Source: Ampelomyces quisqualis
Lineage: Eukaryota; Ascomycota; Dothideomycetes; Pleosporales; Phaeosphaeriaceae
Assembly (NCBI GenBank): GCA_018398575.1
Contig: JAGTXZ010000006.1
Span: 1,054,001-1,118,000, forward strand
Reading direction: 5' to 3'
Length of the DNA stretch: 64,000 bases
Shown here: positions 34,527 to 46,168 of the stretch, one piece after another
Numbering within the stretch: the first letter of the stretch is position 1
Layout: every line of letters starts with the position of its first letter
Made by a program: the position numbers and the translations under genes
Notes under the pieces: model-generated
What the model was told of the DNA's origin: nothing
What the model saw: only the letters and a program-made list of their open reading frames with translations
Databases searched by the model: none

Positions 34527-37500
34527 CTATTTTGCAGAGAGTACGGGAAGGTCGTTCGGTGGATGTGAGATAACCCAAGTATCCTCGTCGACAGTTGTGT
34601 GAATCTCGCTTGCAGCCACCAGTTCCTCTAGCGCCATACGAACCTGTGGAAATGTTGTTTGAAGCTCAGATACAAGTCTGTCTGTTTTCAAGCCGATATA
34701 GGAGCCGGGCCGAGTTTCGAGATCTGCCGTGAGGCATAGTAAGATGCGGGTCGCGAGTGGACTTCTCGAGGCGTCATACAGCTTCGAAATGTCCGACGCC
34801 TCGTTGAGACCAGATGCGGCTGCACTCAGCCTGTCCATTTTATGTTGCAGGTCGCTCAGCCAGCCACCGGCCCGCTTAACAGATCCCAATTCACTGCGAA
34901 TGTCGCTTAGGCGTTCGTTCCGTCCAATGTATTTTTTGGAAGTATTTTGTCCGGGCTCGGCGGTCGTTGCTGTTCTGCTGTGCCCTTCTTTGGTATATGT
35001 AGCGACTTGTAGGCCTTCCACGGCCCGTCGAATGGAGCGAAGCAACGAGTTGCATTCATGATCGCTTGGACACCTAAATAAGATATCGCTCTCGCTCATT
35101 AGCCTAGACTGCAGGCGAGTAGTACTACTAAGCGTGACTTCCGGCGTAGTCATGTACCGCTCAACGACCGTGAAGCTTTCGAGTCCCAAGGACAGTAAAG
35201 GAATTGTATGAGACAGACTTTGCTCAGAGATTACGACCTTGTTAACGTGGACTCTGATTTGACACTCATCTGAAGATGCTGCCGTCCATTCATCTGCAAA
35301 GGCAGACTTCGTGAATACACGTGCTCGAGCGACCTTTGGTTCTGTATTGACCAGCGTCTCGCCATCATCGTCAGCGCTCCCTGGTGCACCAATACTGGGA
35401 GCTTGATCCTGAGTGATGGCACCATAAGATCGGTTCGGGGTGACAAAAGGCCGACTTCGATGCTCATCCCGATAGCTCTTCTCCACAGTAGCCAGAAGCT
35501 CCATGGAAAGCGGGAACATTTCCGTGGGTATATCCAAATTGGTGCTCTGACCTTTACTGTCTGCTTTGGTGTAAACTTTCCCATCAGCTTGCATTTCCAT
35601 GTACTGAAGGACCTTGCTAGCACCACCGTAACCGGCTCTGCACAAATCCCGACCTTCAATGTAGAGTTTCTTGATATCTACACAGATTTCGCAAGCCAAG
35701 GTATGCGACTCAAACTCTATCAGAGCGTTCTCTTCGTTGACAGTAAGTGTTCTTGACAAGTAAGGTGTTTTGCTTGACCGAAGAGAGCGGAATGCTTCGC
35801 CAATAGAGCCAAATATCCTTCGTTTTGACGTCTTATTAGATTCTGAAGCCATGGAAGTGTCTGTATCCTCCCTGAGAATGGATTCGGATGACGTCAGGTT
35901 AGATTTGAGATCGGGTGGGGGGAAATAGATCGGTAGAAGATTTTTATAAACGAACTCGTCGTTCGACGAGAACACCACAAAGATAATCTTCTCAATCAGG
36001 CTATCAGGCACAGCAGACTCGAGAAAACGCTTGACTTCTTCCAACGCTAGTGACGCACTGTCTCTCCTTGGATAGTTGAGCATTCCAGTCCCTTGACACA
36101 CGTTAGCAAAGAAACCTAGAAATTCGCCTTCGTGGGGGATACTGACCGATACAAGGTATAGCTATGGAGGTCGCTCGCAGATTCACAGCGGTGTGCAGCA
36201 CTTCCCGGTACATTTTCCTCATCGTGTCCTTAGTGTCCTGACGAAATTGGCCTGGTGGTACCACGTGTAGTATGTGTTTGGCTGGCAGCAAGTAGCCCTC
36301 TGTCATTTTTACATCGCCCTCATTGACTTCTCCAATCGTTTTGACAACTTCGTGCAATTGCTCCCCGCCTCTGAGGAAGACTGATCGAGCAAGAGTACCA
36401 ATACCTTCAAAAGACGCATCTGTGGAATTGACCATGACATCCACTTCAATCCTCGTGATATCTTCCCGGACAAGGCAGACCTGACCGTTGAACAGTGTCG
36501 ATGGGCTTGCGAAGGTGGGCTTTTCGTCGAGTTCACCCAGCTTGTAAAGCTGCGCGATCGATGGTACATGGTGTATCTTGATAGTGTCTCGTGACTGGAT
36601 GACGGTGTCACGCTGAAATTCTCGGGTGTACAAAACCTCATTCAAGTGATCTTGAGTACCTTCAGCATCCCGTCCCACCCTTTGCTTGACTTTGAAGCGT
36701 TCAAGTTTAGGGCGTGTGTCGATCATGCCGATGACGTGATCGAAAGTGACTCCATCCTTGGTGATAGCATTTTCGAGGCTCTCCACAAAGTTGCGACAGG
36801 CTATCAAAAGTCCAGATGGATCAGTGCCATGCCTGACCTCCATGTCTGAGACGTAATCGTCCCAAATCAATTTGTCATTGCGCTGGCCCTGGCCACCTCG
36901 ATCTTTCGAGAGACTAATGACCTCTGTAACAGTACCACACAGAAGCTGCATGACCGAACATATCAACTTCAAGTCACGCAAATTCTGACTGATCTTATCC
37001 GACCAAAGCAGAAATCGCCGGATAGAGGCCAAAGCGTGGTCGATAGCAGAAAAGTGGCCAAGCAAGTCTTTGGGAAATTCAGGCACGGAAATACTTAGGC
37101 TCAAATTCAGCTCCCACAGGACTTTCTGTATCTCATTTCGAGCATCCAGAACTTGACTAGCAACTGCAGCGCGATCCTCTGACCAGACCGAGGATCTTGC
37201 GACGTCAAGGTCGCCGTGTGTCGGTGGAAAATATACCGGCAGAAAGTCTATGTATGCTTTCTCGTCTGCCGGAGTGTTGACACAGAAGACGATCCGTTCG
37301 AAACTGTGCTCTTGATGCTCATCCAGATACTCGCGAATCTCTTGAAGTGTTATGCGTGCAGCAACACGTGCAGGAAATCCTACACCTCCGGTGCCCAAGC
37401 AAGGAAATGCAATTGTCTTCAGCTCATAGTCAACAGCGACTTTGAAGACGTTGCGGTAGCAATCGGTAAGCTGTTTGAAGTCCCTTGTGCTTTTGGCACC

Positions 37501-39953
37501 CCAGTAGCCGGGCCTCGAGACATGAATCACGTGCTTACTCGGCAGGCGATACCCACCGGTCAGGACTGCTTCGTCCTTGAGTTTGCGTATCAAATTCGTC
37601 TCCTGAGCTAGATCAGGTCCAGCTGCTCGATGGATGTCGTTGTTGAGAGACTTCCTCCTTGTGACTTTGAGAGCTTTGTTGGCACTGTTGACGATTGCAT
37701 CTACGTTGAGCTTGGTTATATCATGGTAGCAGAACGATATAACTTGATTGTATGCATCGTTGGGTCCGAAGCTTTGGTCGCGCTGTAGCAGTCTACGAGA
37801 CCTGTACAAAGCACGAATGGTAGGAATGTCTACCAACTCGATGCCAGCAGCTTTGGTAACATCGCTCCCTTTTGTGATAGGAAGGATGTAGCTCGGGTCT
37901 CTATAGCTGACTGAATTGGAATCGGAGTCGTCTTTGCGGTCAAGGTCAGTGATTGTCCTCATTTTCGTGACGGTTGGCCAAATTGGATTCAAAGGTGAAT
38001 CACTGAATACGTACCTGGTGACTTATTCTGCACGTCTAAAGGGATTTCCAATAGTGTCTTCAGACGGCTGCGGCTCTCATCTGGTAATTGATCGAGACTT
38101 TCAGCAGAAAGGGTCGCTGAAGCAGTTGCTCGTTGTGGTTGTCTCTCAACAATATTGACTTCGATGTGTTCTTTGTGCACGCCTTCGGAGCCTTCATTAT
38201 CATCAACGGTGTTCGAGTGATCGCTAGTGTTGCTTGGCAAAGAGAGAGTTCCCATATTTAGAGAATAGGTGCTTTCAGTACGACCATGACTAGCCGCACT
38301 ACTTGCACCTTCTGAATCGTCTTCGTTAACGTTGGGTAGCGCAAATGTAGCCAGTCTTTCGAGATGATTGGCAATGTGATTGTGAAAGTCTCCTAGACCT
38401 TCAGTGTCTGCAGATGCAGAGCACACTGGGCACTAAGTTCGCAGGTCCATGGTAGTCGTTGCACCAACTTTGACGATTATTGGCAGCTGACTTTCTGGAA
38501 AGCTATCAGCATGCTCGCGGCGAAAGTGATCCTCAAGTCTGGAGGCGGATGTGTAAACGGCAGCCGAATGTTCAGGACATCTCCAGGCTTTTCGATGGCT
38601 AGCTTCGTGTTCTTGCCACTCTCTACGTGATCGGAAGAGCTGCTCTGAGCTGTCGCAGTCAGGATAAGTGCAAACGTAGGGTTGCAGATCCTGCAACAGA
38701 TGAGTTCGCCATGCTCTGCCTCTTCCATATCGTGCAGGACATATTATGTAGCAGAATGGACATTCGAAATCCTTTTCGCCCTCGGCAACACGTGGAGGTG
38801 GCGGCAAGTCAACGCCTTTGCCATGTAGATCTTTCACGGTAATGGCGTAACTTGTCACTGACTTGGTGTCCACAATTTCATCTAATGACTGATGATGTTG
38901 CGTGGCTTCAGTTCCCGAGAGCAGGGTCTTTCCCGTTTTGTGACTAGGTGCTTCTTCATCTCGATCGGTGACATGGATCGCAAAATCTGGGAGAGCCTCG
39001 AGATTATCGTTTCGTATGGGCAGCTCAGGGCGATCGACTCCGGGGCCGGCAGTGTACAGTTGCTCTTCTTGAACCGTTGATACACCCAACTTATCTCGGT
39101 CTAGGGTTGGGTCAGTGAATGCAGTCGAAATGAGCTACATCTGGAAGATGCATATGCTCAGGTAAAACCTACGTCGCTTCCAGTACTTGAACTGGCGCCT
39201 CCGGAGCGTTATAGCAGAACTGAGCCGATTGATGAGGTAATCGTGGTCACTTTCAGCTTGGTGCTGATGCGGTTGACTTAGTTGCTTAATGACTTCCCCC
39301 ACATGGTGAAGATCATATTTGGCGTACTCGCTCATTATATCAACCCCAGAATCCGTATCTTTCGGCTTGTAGGTTGCTGCTTTGAGTGATCTTGACCGAA
39401 TTGTCGGTGTTCTGATACGAACACTCAGCTTGTAAAGGTTGTCTATAATGTCTTGGATTTCTGAGAAGCGCATGCTCAGCTCTGTTCGCGAGCCACCATT
39501 CTCGTCTTCTTCCTCATCTTCATCAAAGAAGCTGTTATCGTCGTCATCGTCATCATTGGCTTCTTCCAGCTTTGCTTGCAACTCATACGGCAAACGAACT
39601 TCTGTGACAATCGCTACGGCTTCTTTGATGTTTTCCTCGAGCTCCTGAAGGAACTTGAGAGCGTTATTGGAGAGCAGAGGGCTGTCGCGGAGGCGGTAGT
39701 CCAGTGAGCTGTGGCCTTTTTGCAGGGCTCCAAGATTGCCAGCGAACACCCTGAACCGACCTATCTCATCTTGCAGTCCATCGTAATTTATGGAGTTGGC
39801 CCATTTGCTGTCGCTCGTATTGAGGGCGTGCGACAATTCGTGGAAGGCACGCACATTCGCGGCCGCTGCGAGTCTTAGCAAAGACATGGCATCGATCCAG
39901 CATGTTGAGTGATGGAAATGTTCAGGCTGATGGACGGAGATGGAATCCTGCAT
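34527..39953 (-). CDS. C2H2 / tandem macro-domain giant protein, one internal TAG
   Basis: Exons inferred from splice motifs and phase: 39953-39173, 39100-38015, 37931-36147 and 36091-34527, 1,738 codons in all, with one in-frame TAG at 38433-38435 (codon 483). Domain order: a helical N-terminal region with RFRVFAGNLGALQKGHSSLD, found to my knowledge in many Pezizomycotina proteins that also carry C2H2 blocks; an Asp/Glu-rich stretch; C2H2-like fingers (DFECPFCYIICPARYGRG, YVCTYPDCDSSEQLFRSRRE, AWRCPEH) ending at the knuckle CPVC...H...H, where the TAG sits just before the first cysteine; macro domain 1 (about codons 685-860) with DAIVNSANKAL, DIHRAAGPDL and FPCLGTGGVGFP; macro domain 2 (about 1098-1275) with VDVMVNSTDASF and PCIGTGMLNYPRR, cut by an intron; a Cys-containing motif LACEICVDIKKLYIEGRDLC; and a winged-helix-like C-terminus. 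The start is uncertain: the frame is open to about 40190 without ATG. It is either a recently disabled gene, a readthrough gene, or has an unrecognised intron at the TAG. Confidence 0.7.
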
Positions 39954-40263
39954 TGTATCATGCCACGAATCTAGTCCCGTTTGGGCACCACAGCTGCAAT
40001 TGAGAGAGCGGCTCGAATGCCTGCTTAGCCCACGCCTATATCTTTCTATTCGTTCTAAAATACTAAAGTCTCGACGCCCATGCAGAGAAGCCAAGAAGTC
40101 CGATTTGAGCGGCACAACTGAGTGAGGCTGCAGAACTTGGGACTTGCGAGGTCGTGAACTGGATGTCCGACTCACACCCCCACAGTCTCCTGCATCACAG
40201 CTCTAACGATGACACAGCAACGACCACGGCACGTGCCTGTGATCGCGCTCATAACTGCTCAGC
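39954..40263. promoter_or_regulatory. Divergent promoter of macro-domain gene and DUF7580-like gene
   Basis: At most 310 bp separate the two start codons, and the minus-strand frame stays open through much of it, so the true 5' exon of the macro gene may lie here. Such a short shared promoter suggests coordinated expression of the pair. No motif is named. Confidence 0.45.
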
Positions 40264-42158
40264 ATGAGCGGCGTAGAGGTTGCAGGGTTGGTTCTCGGGT
40301 GCTTACCCTTGATCATCCAAGGTGCGTTGAGCGAGTCTTGTCGAAGGACCAACTAACGACTCAATGTAGGCATTGAGAGCTACAACGAAGGGCTGGATCC
40401 CATAAAAAGCTTTGTGAGATGGGAGCGCGAGCTACCCCAGTTCATTCGCAAGCTGAGGAACCAACACGTCCACTACGCGCAAACGATCCGAATCCTGTTT
40501 GAGCCCATAACATCAGAAGTCGAGCTGGCGGAAATGATGGCCAGTCCTGGGTCAACAAAGCTATGGAAGGGCACACATATGGCTGAGAAGCTGCAGGAGA
40601 GATTGCAGGAAAGCTACCATGCATACCAGGGCACAATCGTGGACATCGAAAGGATAACGACAAAGATCGCAAGCAAACTCGACTTGGAACGCGCGAAAGA
40701 GGTAAAGTGCCCGCAACTCCCTATCGCCCTTGCGTCGGACTGATAGTTCTTCTAGCTCTCGCGTAATGATCTCGAAGCCATCCTTGTCGCAAACCCAAAA
40801 AAGACAAACGACAAGTTCGAGCTAGGGAAGCGGATTCGATTTGGCATGAACAAGAAGGCTATTAAGGCTCTTTTGGAAGAGCTGGACGACTGCAATAAGG
40901 AGCTAGAGAGGTTCACGGAAAAGAGTGAGAAGATTGAGACGTATCGAAAGTCAGTCAAGCCAGCCTTCGCGTCTCGTCTCCAGCGAATCCAAGGATACGC
41001 CAAAACTTTACATAATTCTCTCGTCTTCTCATGCGCCTGCAAAGCCTCCCATAGGACGAGCCTACAATTGGAAGCGCGAGGCAATCTCTTTACCAGCAGC
41101 TCGAAAAGAGAGGACAAGACGAGCTTTACCGTATCGTTTTCAACGACTGAAACCTCTGACAAAGTAAATGAGGCATGGACCTGGCAAGCTGCAGAGATAG
41201 TAGTGTATGATGAAGACCTAAGCCCAGTGCCGCCGTCATCACCCAAACCAAGGTAAGTCTGAAGCCTCCTGGATGACGATGTTGCCGAGTTCATGCTGCT
41301 AATTGGGTCAGGATAAGCAAGAGTGTCTCTTTTATTTCCCTCCCGCCCTATTCCGAAACCGATCCTGGTGGAGAGCTTGTTGCAACATCCTCAGCTACGT
41401 CACGGGAAGTCAAGGATCTATGCGCATCTATTCAACAAGGGCACGCTTCACGACTTGGATTTTCTTTGGACAGCAAGAGTAGGCTTCGTGGGGCATACAT
41501 GATAGATACTTCTGAGACGTGTGTTTCCTCCGCAGATGTGATGACATTGGACGACCTTTTGGATCGGCCACCGATTGTTGCTGGCAGGCGTGCTAAGCTG
41601 AGCAAGAAGGAACGCTACGGATTAGCCCTCACTCTCGCTTCTAGTGTGCTGTACTTGAACTCCACGCCATGGCTCACCGATCAGTGGGCTGCCAAAGACA
41701 TACACTTCCACCGAACGACAGCCTCCTCACGGCCCGTCGATTTCGACCACCCCCATATGGTACCAGCAACCGTTGAGGGCGTGACCGGACTACCCAACTT
41801 ACCCAGAGCCAGTGGGTTCCACAGCAAGAATACGGTATTGCTTGCACTAGCCATCGCGCTGCTCGAGCTCTACTTTGGCACCTCAGCCCAACGGTATCAG
41901 GAGAATGAACTTGGGCACGCTGATCCTACATTACACAAGAACCCATGGATGTTGTGCAGTTTAGCTCATACTTGGGCGGACAGGTCACAGGAAGATCTTT
42001 CTGCTGCCTTCTTGAGTGCGGTTCGACACTGCCTGCGCTGTTTCAGCGATCCAGGCGCCAGTCTGCAAGATTCGGAATTCTTACAGGCAGCGGTCGAAAG
42101 CATCGTGCTGCCTTTACAAGAGGAGCTGCACCAGTTTCTGGGCACAACAGCAGCATAG
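40264..42158 (+). CDS. DUF7580-like protein with hydrophobic N-terminal helix
   Basis: Four exons are inferred, 40264-40321, 40370-40701, 40756-41252 and 41312-42158, giving about 577 aa with all phases closing. The start MSGVEVAGLVLGCLPLIIQG is a hydrophobic helix, followed by IESYNEGLDPIKSFVRWERE and long amphipathic helices with coiled-coil character (LLEELDDCNKELERFTEKSE). The C-terminal third has the block KKERYGLALTLASSVLYLNS, then TPWLTDQWAAKDIHFHR and a helical end LPLQEELHQFLG, the pattern I associate with the fungal DUF7580 family. These proteins are expanded, lineage-specific and poorly characterised; an N-terminal helix of this type resembles HeLo/SesA-like membrane-active domains of fungal incompatibility systems, which is an inference only. 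Divergent to the macro-domain gene. Confidence 0.75.
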
Positions 42159-43472
42159 GGGAAGGTGCATCTGGAGTGTGTAGTTGAGCTCATATATTGC
42201 TGGATACTGCACGAAGCTCTGCAAGGGTTTCGTATCAGCGGAAGCTGCTACCGGCTGGACCCGCTTACTCACCACCGGGCAGCGCATCACCTCGTATCGA
42301 CCCACGTTGTGACAACGACTGGGACGTCGGGCCATGGACTAGTGCGGCACATGTTCGCGCGTCAAAATCGACGACAAGTGAGCGTGTGTCCGTATGGTGC
42401 CGTCATTGTTGAGAAGGTGTGTTGCATGGCAAGATTTGTGACCGATTTGCTTACAGTACATGCTGACAGCACAGCGTGGCAATAATACAGCGACACCCGC
42501 CCCCTGATCCGAAGCTGCAGGCCTGCGGCACGAGACATATTCGTGTGGAGCTATATTTGGTACCTTGGGTACATTATTACCCATGTTCTAGGAAGTGTTT
42601 CGTAGGCTTCCCGATGACAGGCTTTCCACTGGCGGGGTACTCGGTAGCTGGGAAATGATAAAGGGGACGGGACCAGCCCTGCCGGAATGCCATCACGTCA
42701 AGTCAGTCGCCATGATGTGGGCACGGATACGGATGCTGGGGCTACATACGATCAAGCATGTCCGCCGACGACCAAGAAACGCTTCTCTTGGTGACACGGC
42801 GCTAAGAATGAAACAACCTGGTGCCGCACGTCAACTTGTGCTTTGACAGCGAAGCCCCATCGAGTTAGGTGCTCCAACGGGTCCGGAGTGGCGTCGATGC
42901 AGCGACATGATGGCGGCCAACAAGACAGTGGCTTCCCAGGGCGGTGAAGGGCTGCTGGGGAATGCTGCTGGCGGCGGGCATAGGAGTTGGTTGTTGTTGG
43001 TCGCATGGGGACAAGCCGGGCGCTCACGTGCCGGCCGGCAAGCAGCTTCGACGGTTGGAAAGGAGCCACGGAGTATCTGGGGGCCACAACAGCGCATCTC
43101 GATTCTCACCGCACAACACTCCCCCGGCCATGGACCATGTGCATGGTTCGTGCAGACTGCCTCGACTCGCTGAAATTGTCCCAAACAGTCGTGCGCGCGT
43201 GCTAGGGTGTCCCTCGTTGATCGGGCCCGTGCACTGTCTCCTTTCGCTTTCCATAGGGTCGTCAATCGCAGACGTTTAATCAGGATTCCGCAACCCACCC
43301 AGCGCCCAGCGCACCACCTCTCCGCTCTCCCGCCCTCTCTCTCCCTCTCTCTCCCGCCTCTCTCTCCCTCCCCCACGGCACCTCCCCCCACGACACGCAG
43401 CAGACCCAACCCCACCGCGCCGAGCGCAATCCCTCGCCCCGCTGCGTCGCCCCCCTGCACACCGCCAACACC
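42159..43472. other. Intergenic region, SMI1 upstream
   Basis: About 1.3 kb without a supported gene. The final part (43310-43400) is a C/T-rich run typical of fungal core promoters and 5' leaders. Minus-strand open frames of up to 288 codons overlapping 42831-43697 are shadows of this composition-biased leader and the SMI1 start. Confidence 0.5.
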
Positions 43473-45111
43473 ATGGCCCAACAGTAAGGCGCCCGGAGAT
43501 TGGCTGGTGCTGCGCGCACGAGACTGACGGCGATGCAGAATAGCTGCGTCCTTCAAGGACTTCTGGCACACCATGACCTCCAATGACCGACATGCCTCGC
43601 ACGACTCGCCGTACCGCACCGGCCGCCACATCCCCCTCCCCCAGAGCCGCCATGCCACCCTGACGTCGATTGCCACGAGCGGCGTCGAGTCCCGCACCGA
43701 CCTGTCTTCGCCCTACACCCACGACGACCTGGCCACCAGCAACGGCTTCATCGGCTCGCCCCGCGGCCCCATGTCTCCCAACTCTCCCTACTCTCCAGGC
43801 ATGCGCGGGTCGCTGAGCCGCCAGGCGACTGCCGACTCGGACACGTTCGACAAGGGCCCCAACGGCGGCATCCAGATGCAGAACTTCAACGACGGCCTGC
43901 CCCCGCCGCCGCCCGTGTCCCACTCGTGGAAGCGCATCGACCGGTGGGTCGAGGACAAGTACGAGGAGCTGTTCGACAACATCTGCGAAGCCGCCACGGC
44001 CAACGACGTGAACGAGCTGGAGCACGAGCTCGACGCCACACTCCCCATGGACGTCCGTGAATCGCTGCAGGTCCACGACGGACAGGAGCGCGGGGGCCTC
44101 CCTACCGGTGTCATCTTCGGCCTCATGTTGCTCGACTGTGAAGAAATTGTCATGGAATGGAAGAACTGGCGCAAAGTCGCTGACGAGTACCTGACCACAA
44201 AGCCCGATTACCGCACACCTCAGATCCCGGTCAAGGCCTTCGCCGGCTCATCGACGATGCCGCCCATCGCCCAAGCTCAGTCCACAACCAACCCCCTTTG
44301 GCGGCAAGACCTACTCGCCAAGCAGGATTCCCAGCCGCCGAACGCCGTCCAGAAGGCTTATGCTCATCCCGCCTGGATTCCCCTCGCACGCGACTGGGGA
44401 GGCAACTACCTCGCAGCCGATCTTGCTCCCGGTCCCAACGGTACCTGGGGCCAGATCATCGTCTTTGGCCGCGATTATGATTGCAAATACGTAGTCGCAC
44501 GCTCCTGGGGCGCTCTGCTAGCCATGGTAGCTGATGACATGGGCTCCGAAAACGTACACATTGACGAGGAAACTGGCGAGCTCAAGCTGCTCGCCTTCAA
44601 GCGCCAAAACATCGAACCCCCATACCTCGAAGTTCTGCGTTGGCGATGCGACCAGAAGCACGGCCGACGACCGCCGGCTAGACGCCGGCCCAACAGTGGT
44701 CTCCGGGTGAACCCAAACGCCCATGGTAGCGTTGTGCCGAGCAGCACGGCTAGCAGCCCGTATCACAGCCCGGTCGTTGGTCCCGAAGATCGAGGCCGAA
44801 GCCCGGTCCGCCTCTCAAAGAAGTCCAAGGGTGTTAGTCCCCGCGGCAAACTTTCGAGTCCCTTGGCAAGAGTCGCAGAGGAAACACCACAACCCATTCG
44901 CGTGCACACCGATATGGACATCAAGGCCAATGGGACGGCTGACAAGCTGATTTCCGTTGACACGCCCCGTCCTAGTGACGACCTCCCTACTGCACGAGCA
45001 AGCTTGAGCAGCGACAAGGAGAACAAAAGCACAAAGGAAGACAACTCGAAAGCACCTGCAGTAAAGAGCCCCATCGCCGAGGCAGCAGAGCTCAAGACTG
45101 TTGAGATATAA
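43473..45111 (+). CDS. SMI1: Cell wall assembly regulator Smi1/Knr4
   Basis: Disordered hub protein linking cell-wall integrity signalling to glucan synthesis. Two exons, 43473-43483 and 43539-45111, give 527 aa. The first exon is only eleven bases (MAQ plus two bases); the second continues IAASFKDFWHTMTSNDRHAS, the conserved family start. The SUKH/Smi1 core runs from about residue 120 to 350: RIDRWVEDKYEELFDNICEA, LPTGVIFGLMLLDCEEIVME, AYAHPAWIPLARDWGGNYLA, DLAPGPNGTWGQIIVFGRDY. The C-terminal 170 residues are Ser/Pro/Lys-rich and probably phosphorylated. A C/T-rich leader precedes the start. Confidence 0.95.
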
Positions 45112-46168
45112 CGATACACCGACATTACGAAGCAATATTCTACATTTACGCAGTGGCTGGATACTTGCAACAATGGTCTGGCCGTCATGTTTCACCATTG
45201 CATCTGGAGTGCAGGCGTAGCGGGTTTATGGCGATTCGACCACTTTGGCGATCGTGTTACAATTGATTGGTGTTTCCGTTCCTTTTGCAGCGCGCGTTCT
45301 ATCCCGCGGCACGACAGCTCCAACGTTCCGGATGACTTTCTTGCTTTAAGACGAACGAACCGCCGCTCAACTGCCGCTTCTTCATCTTCGGTACCCAGCA
45401 CCCATAATCTACACCAATACACATGTTCGACCTTATCCACTTCCAAACGCCATCCCACAAACCTTTGTACAACAAACTTTTTCTTTTCAACACTTTGGGA
45501 CGCTGCCTCCTACACGATAGCAGGGTCGCCTTTTTTTCCCTTCAATGTATCCCATGGTATCTGCATGAGCATAGCGCGACATGGCTGTTTTGGGAACACA
45601 GGCGGTTTGCAAGTTTCAATTTCCGACAAAGAGAAACGAGGAGGCTTTTGTTCTTGGGCGCTACAAGTGCTTTGACAGCATTGCCGCTGCACTGCTGCGA
45701 CTTTGTGGTAATTTTTTCATGGCGGGTGGTGTGGAACTGACTACGGTACTTAGCTAGTATGGTAATGGTATGAAATGAAGCGATTAACACAGTGTGAATG
45801 GTTCTTCTTGTCTCGCTGGTGCGTTGATTATGCACGAACATGTGGCGCGGAATCAAAATCACGTCAACATACTCCGTACTACTCCCTCAATTACCCAATC
45901 CTCCCAAAACACACAACCAACCTCTCCGCAATCGTCCGCGCTTTAGTGTTCGCAGCGAGCATTGTTTGTTCAACACGTGTCAATCTAATATGCACTCCTG
46001 ACTCGCTATACGCGCGATGTGAATTCTGCACCAATACTCCGTACCGAGTAGTGCTAGCTTACAAACTGGGCCGGGGTCACGTCACTTTGCGGCCTCCAAA
46101 GTCTCATGAAGCTTCCAAGTCACGACAACCACACCAAGCAACGACAAGACTACTATGCTCATTCGATA
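45112..46168. other. Intergenic region SMI1 to WDR70
   Basis: Holds the SMI1 3' untranslated region and the promoter of the WD40 gene. A 162-codon open frame at 45187 has no recognisable content and is judged non-coding. Confidence 0.5.

Noticed and set aside
33122..38435. Reassignment of TAG to a sense codon, suggested by several in-frame TAGs
   Set aside because: TAG is the natural terminator of eL39 and of the CDF gene in the same window, so a genome-wide code change is not plausible.
42831..43697. A 288-codon minus-strand open frame, and a second of 266 codons at 43276-44076
   Set aside because: They lie opposite the C/T-rich SMI1 leader and its first coding exon, are highly biased (Arg/Gly/Glu runs) and show no domain; they are composition shadows.
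45187..45675. A 162-codon open frame after SMI1
   Set aside because: It lies in the expected 3' untranslated region, is Ser/Phe/Cys-rich without domain, and has no supporting promoter context.
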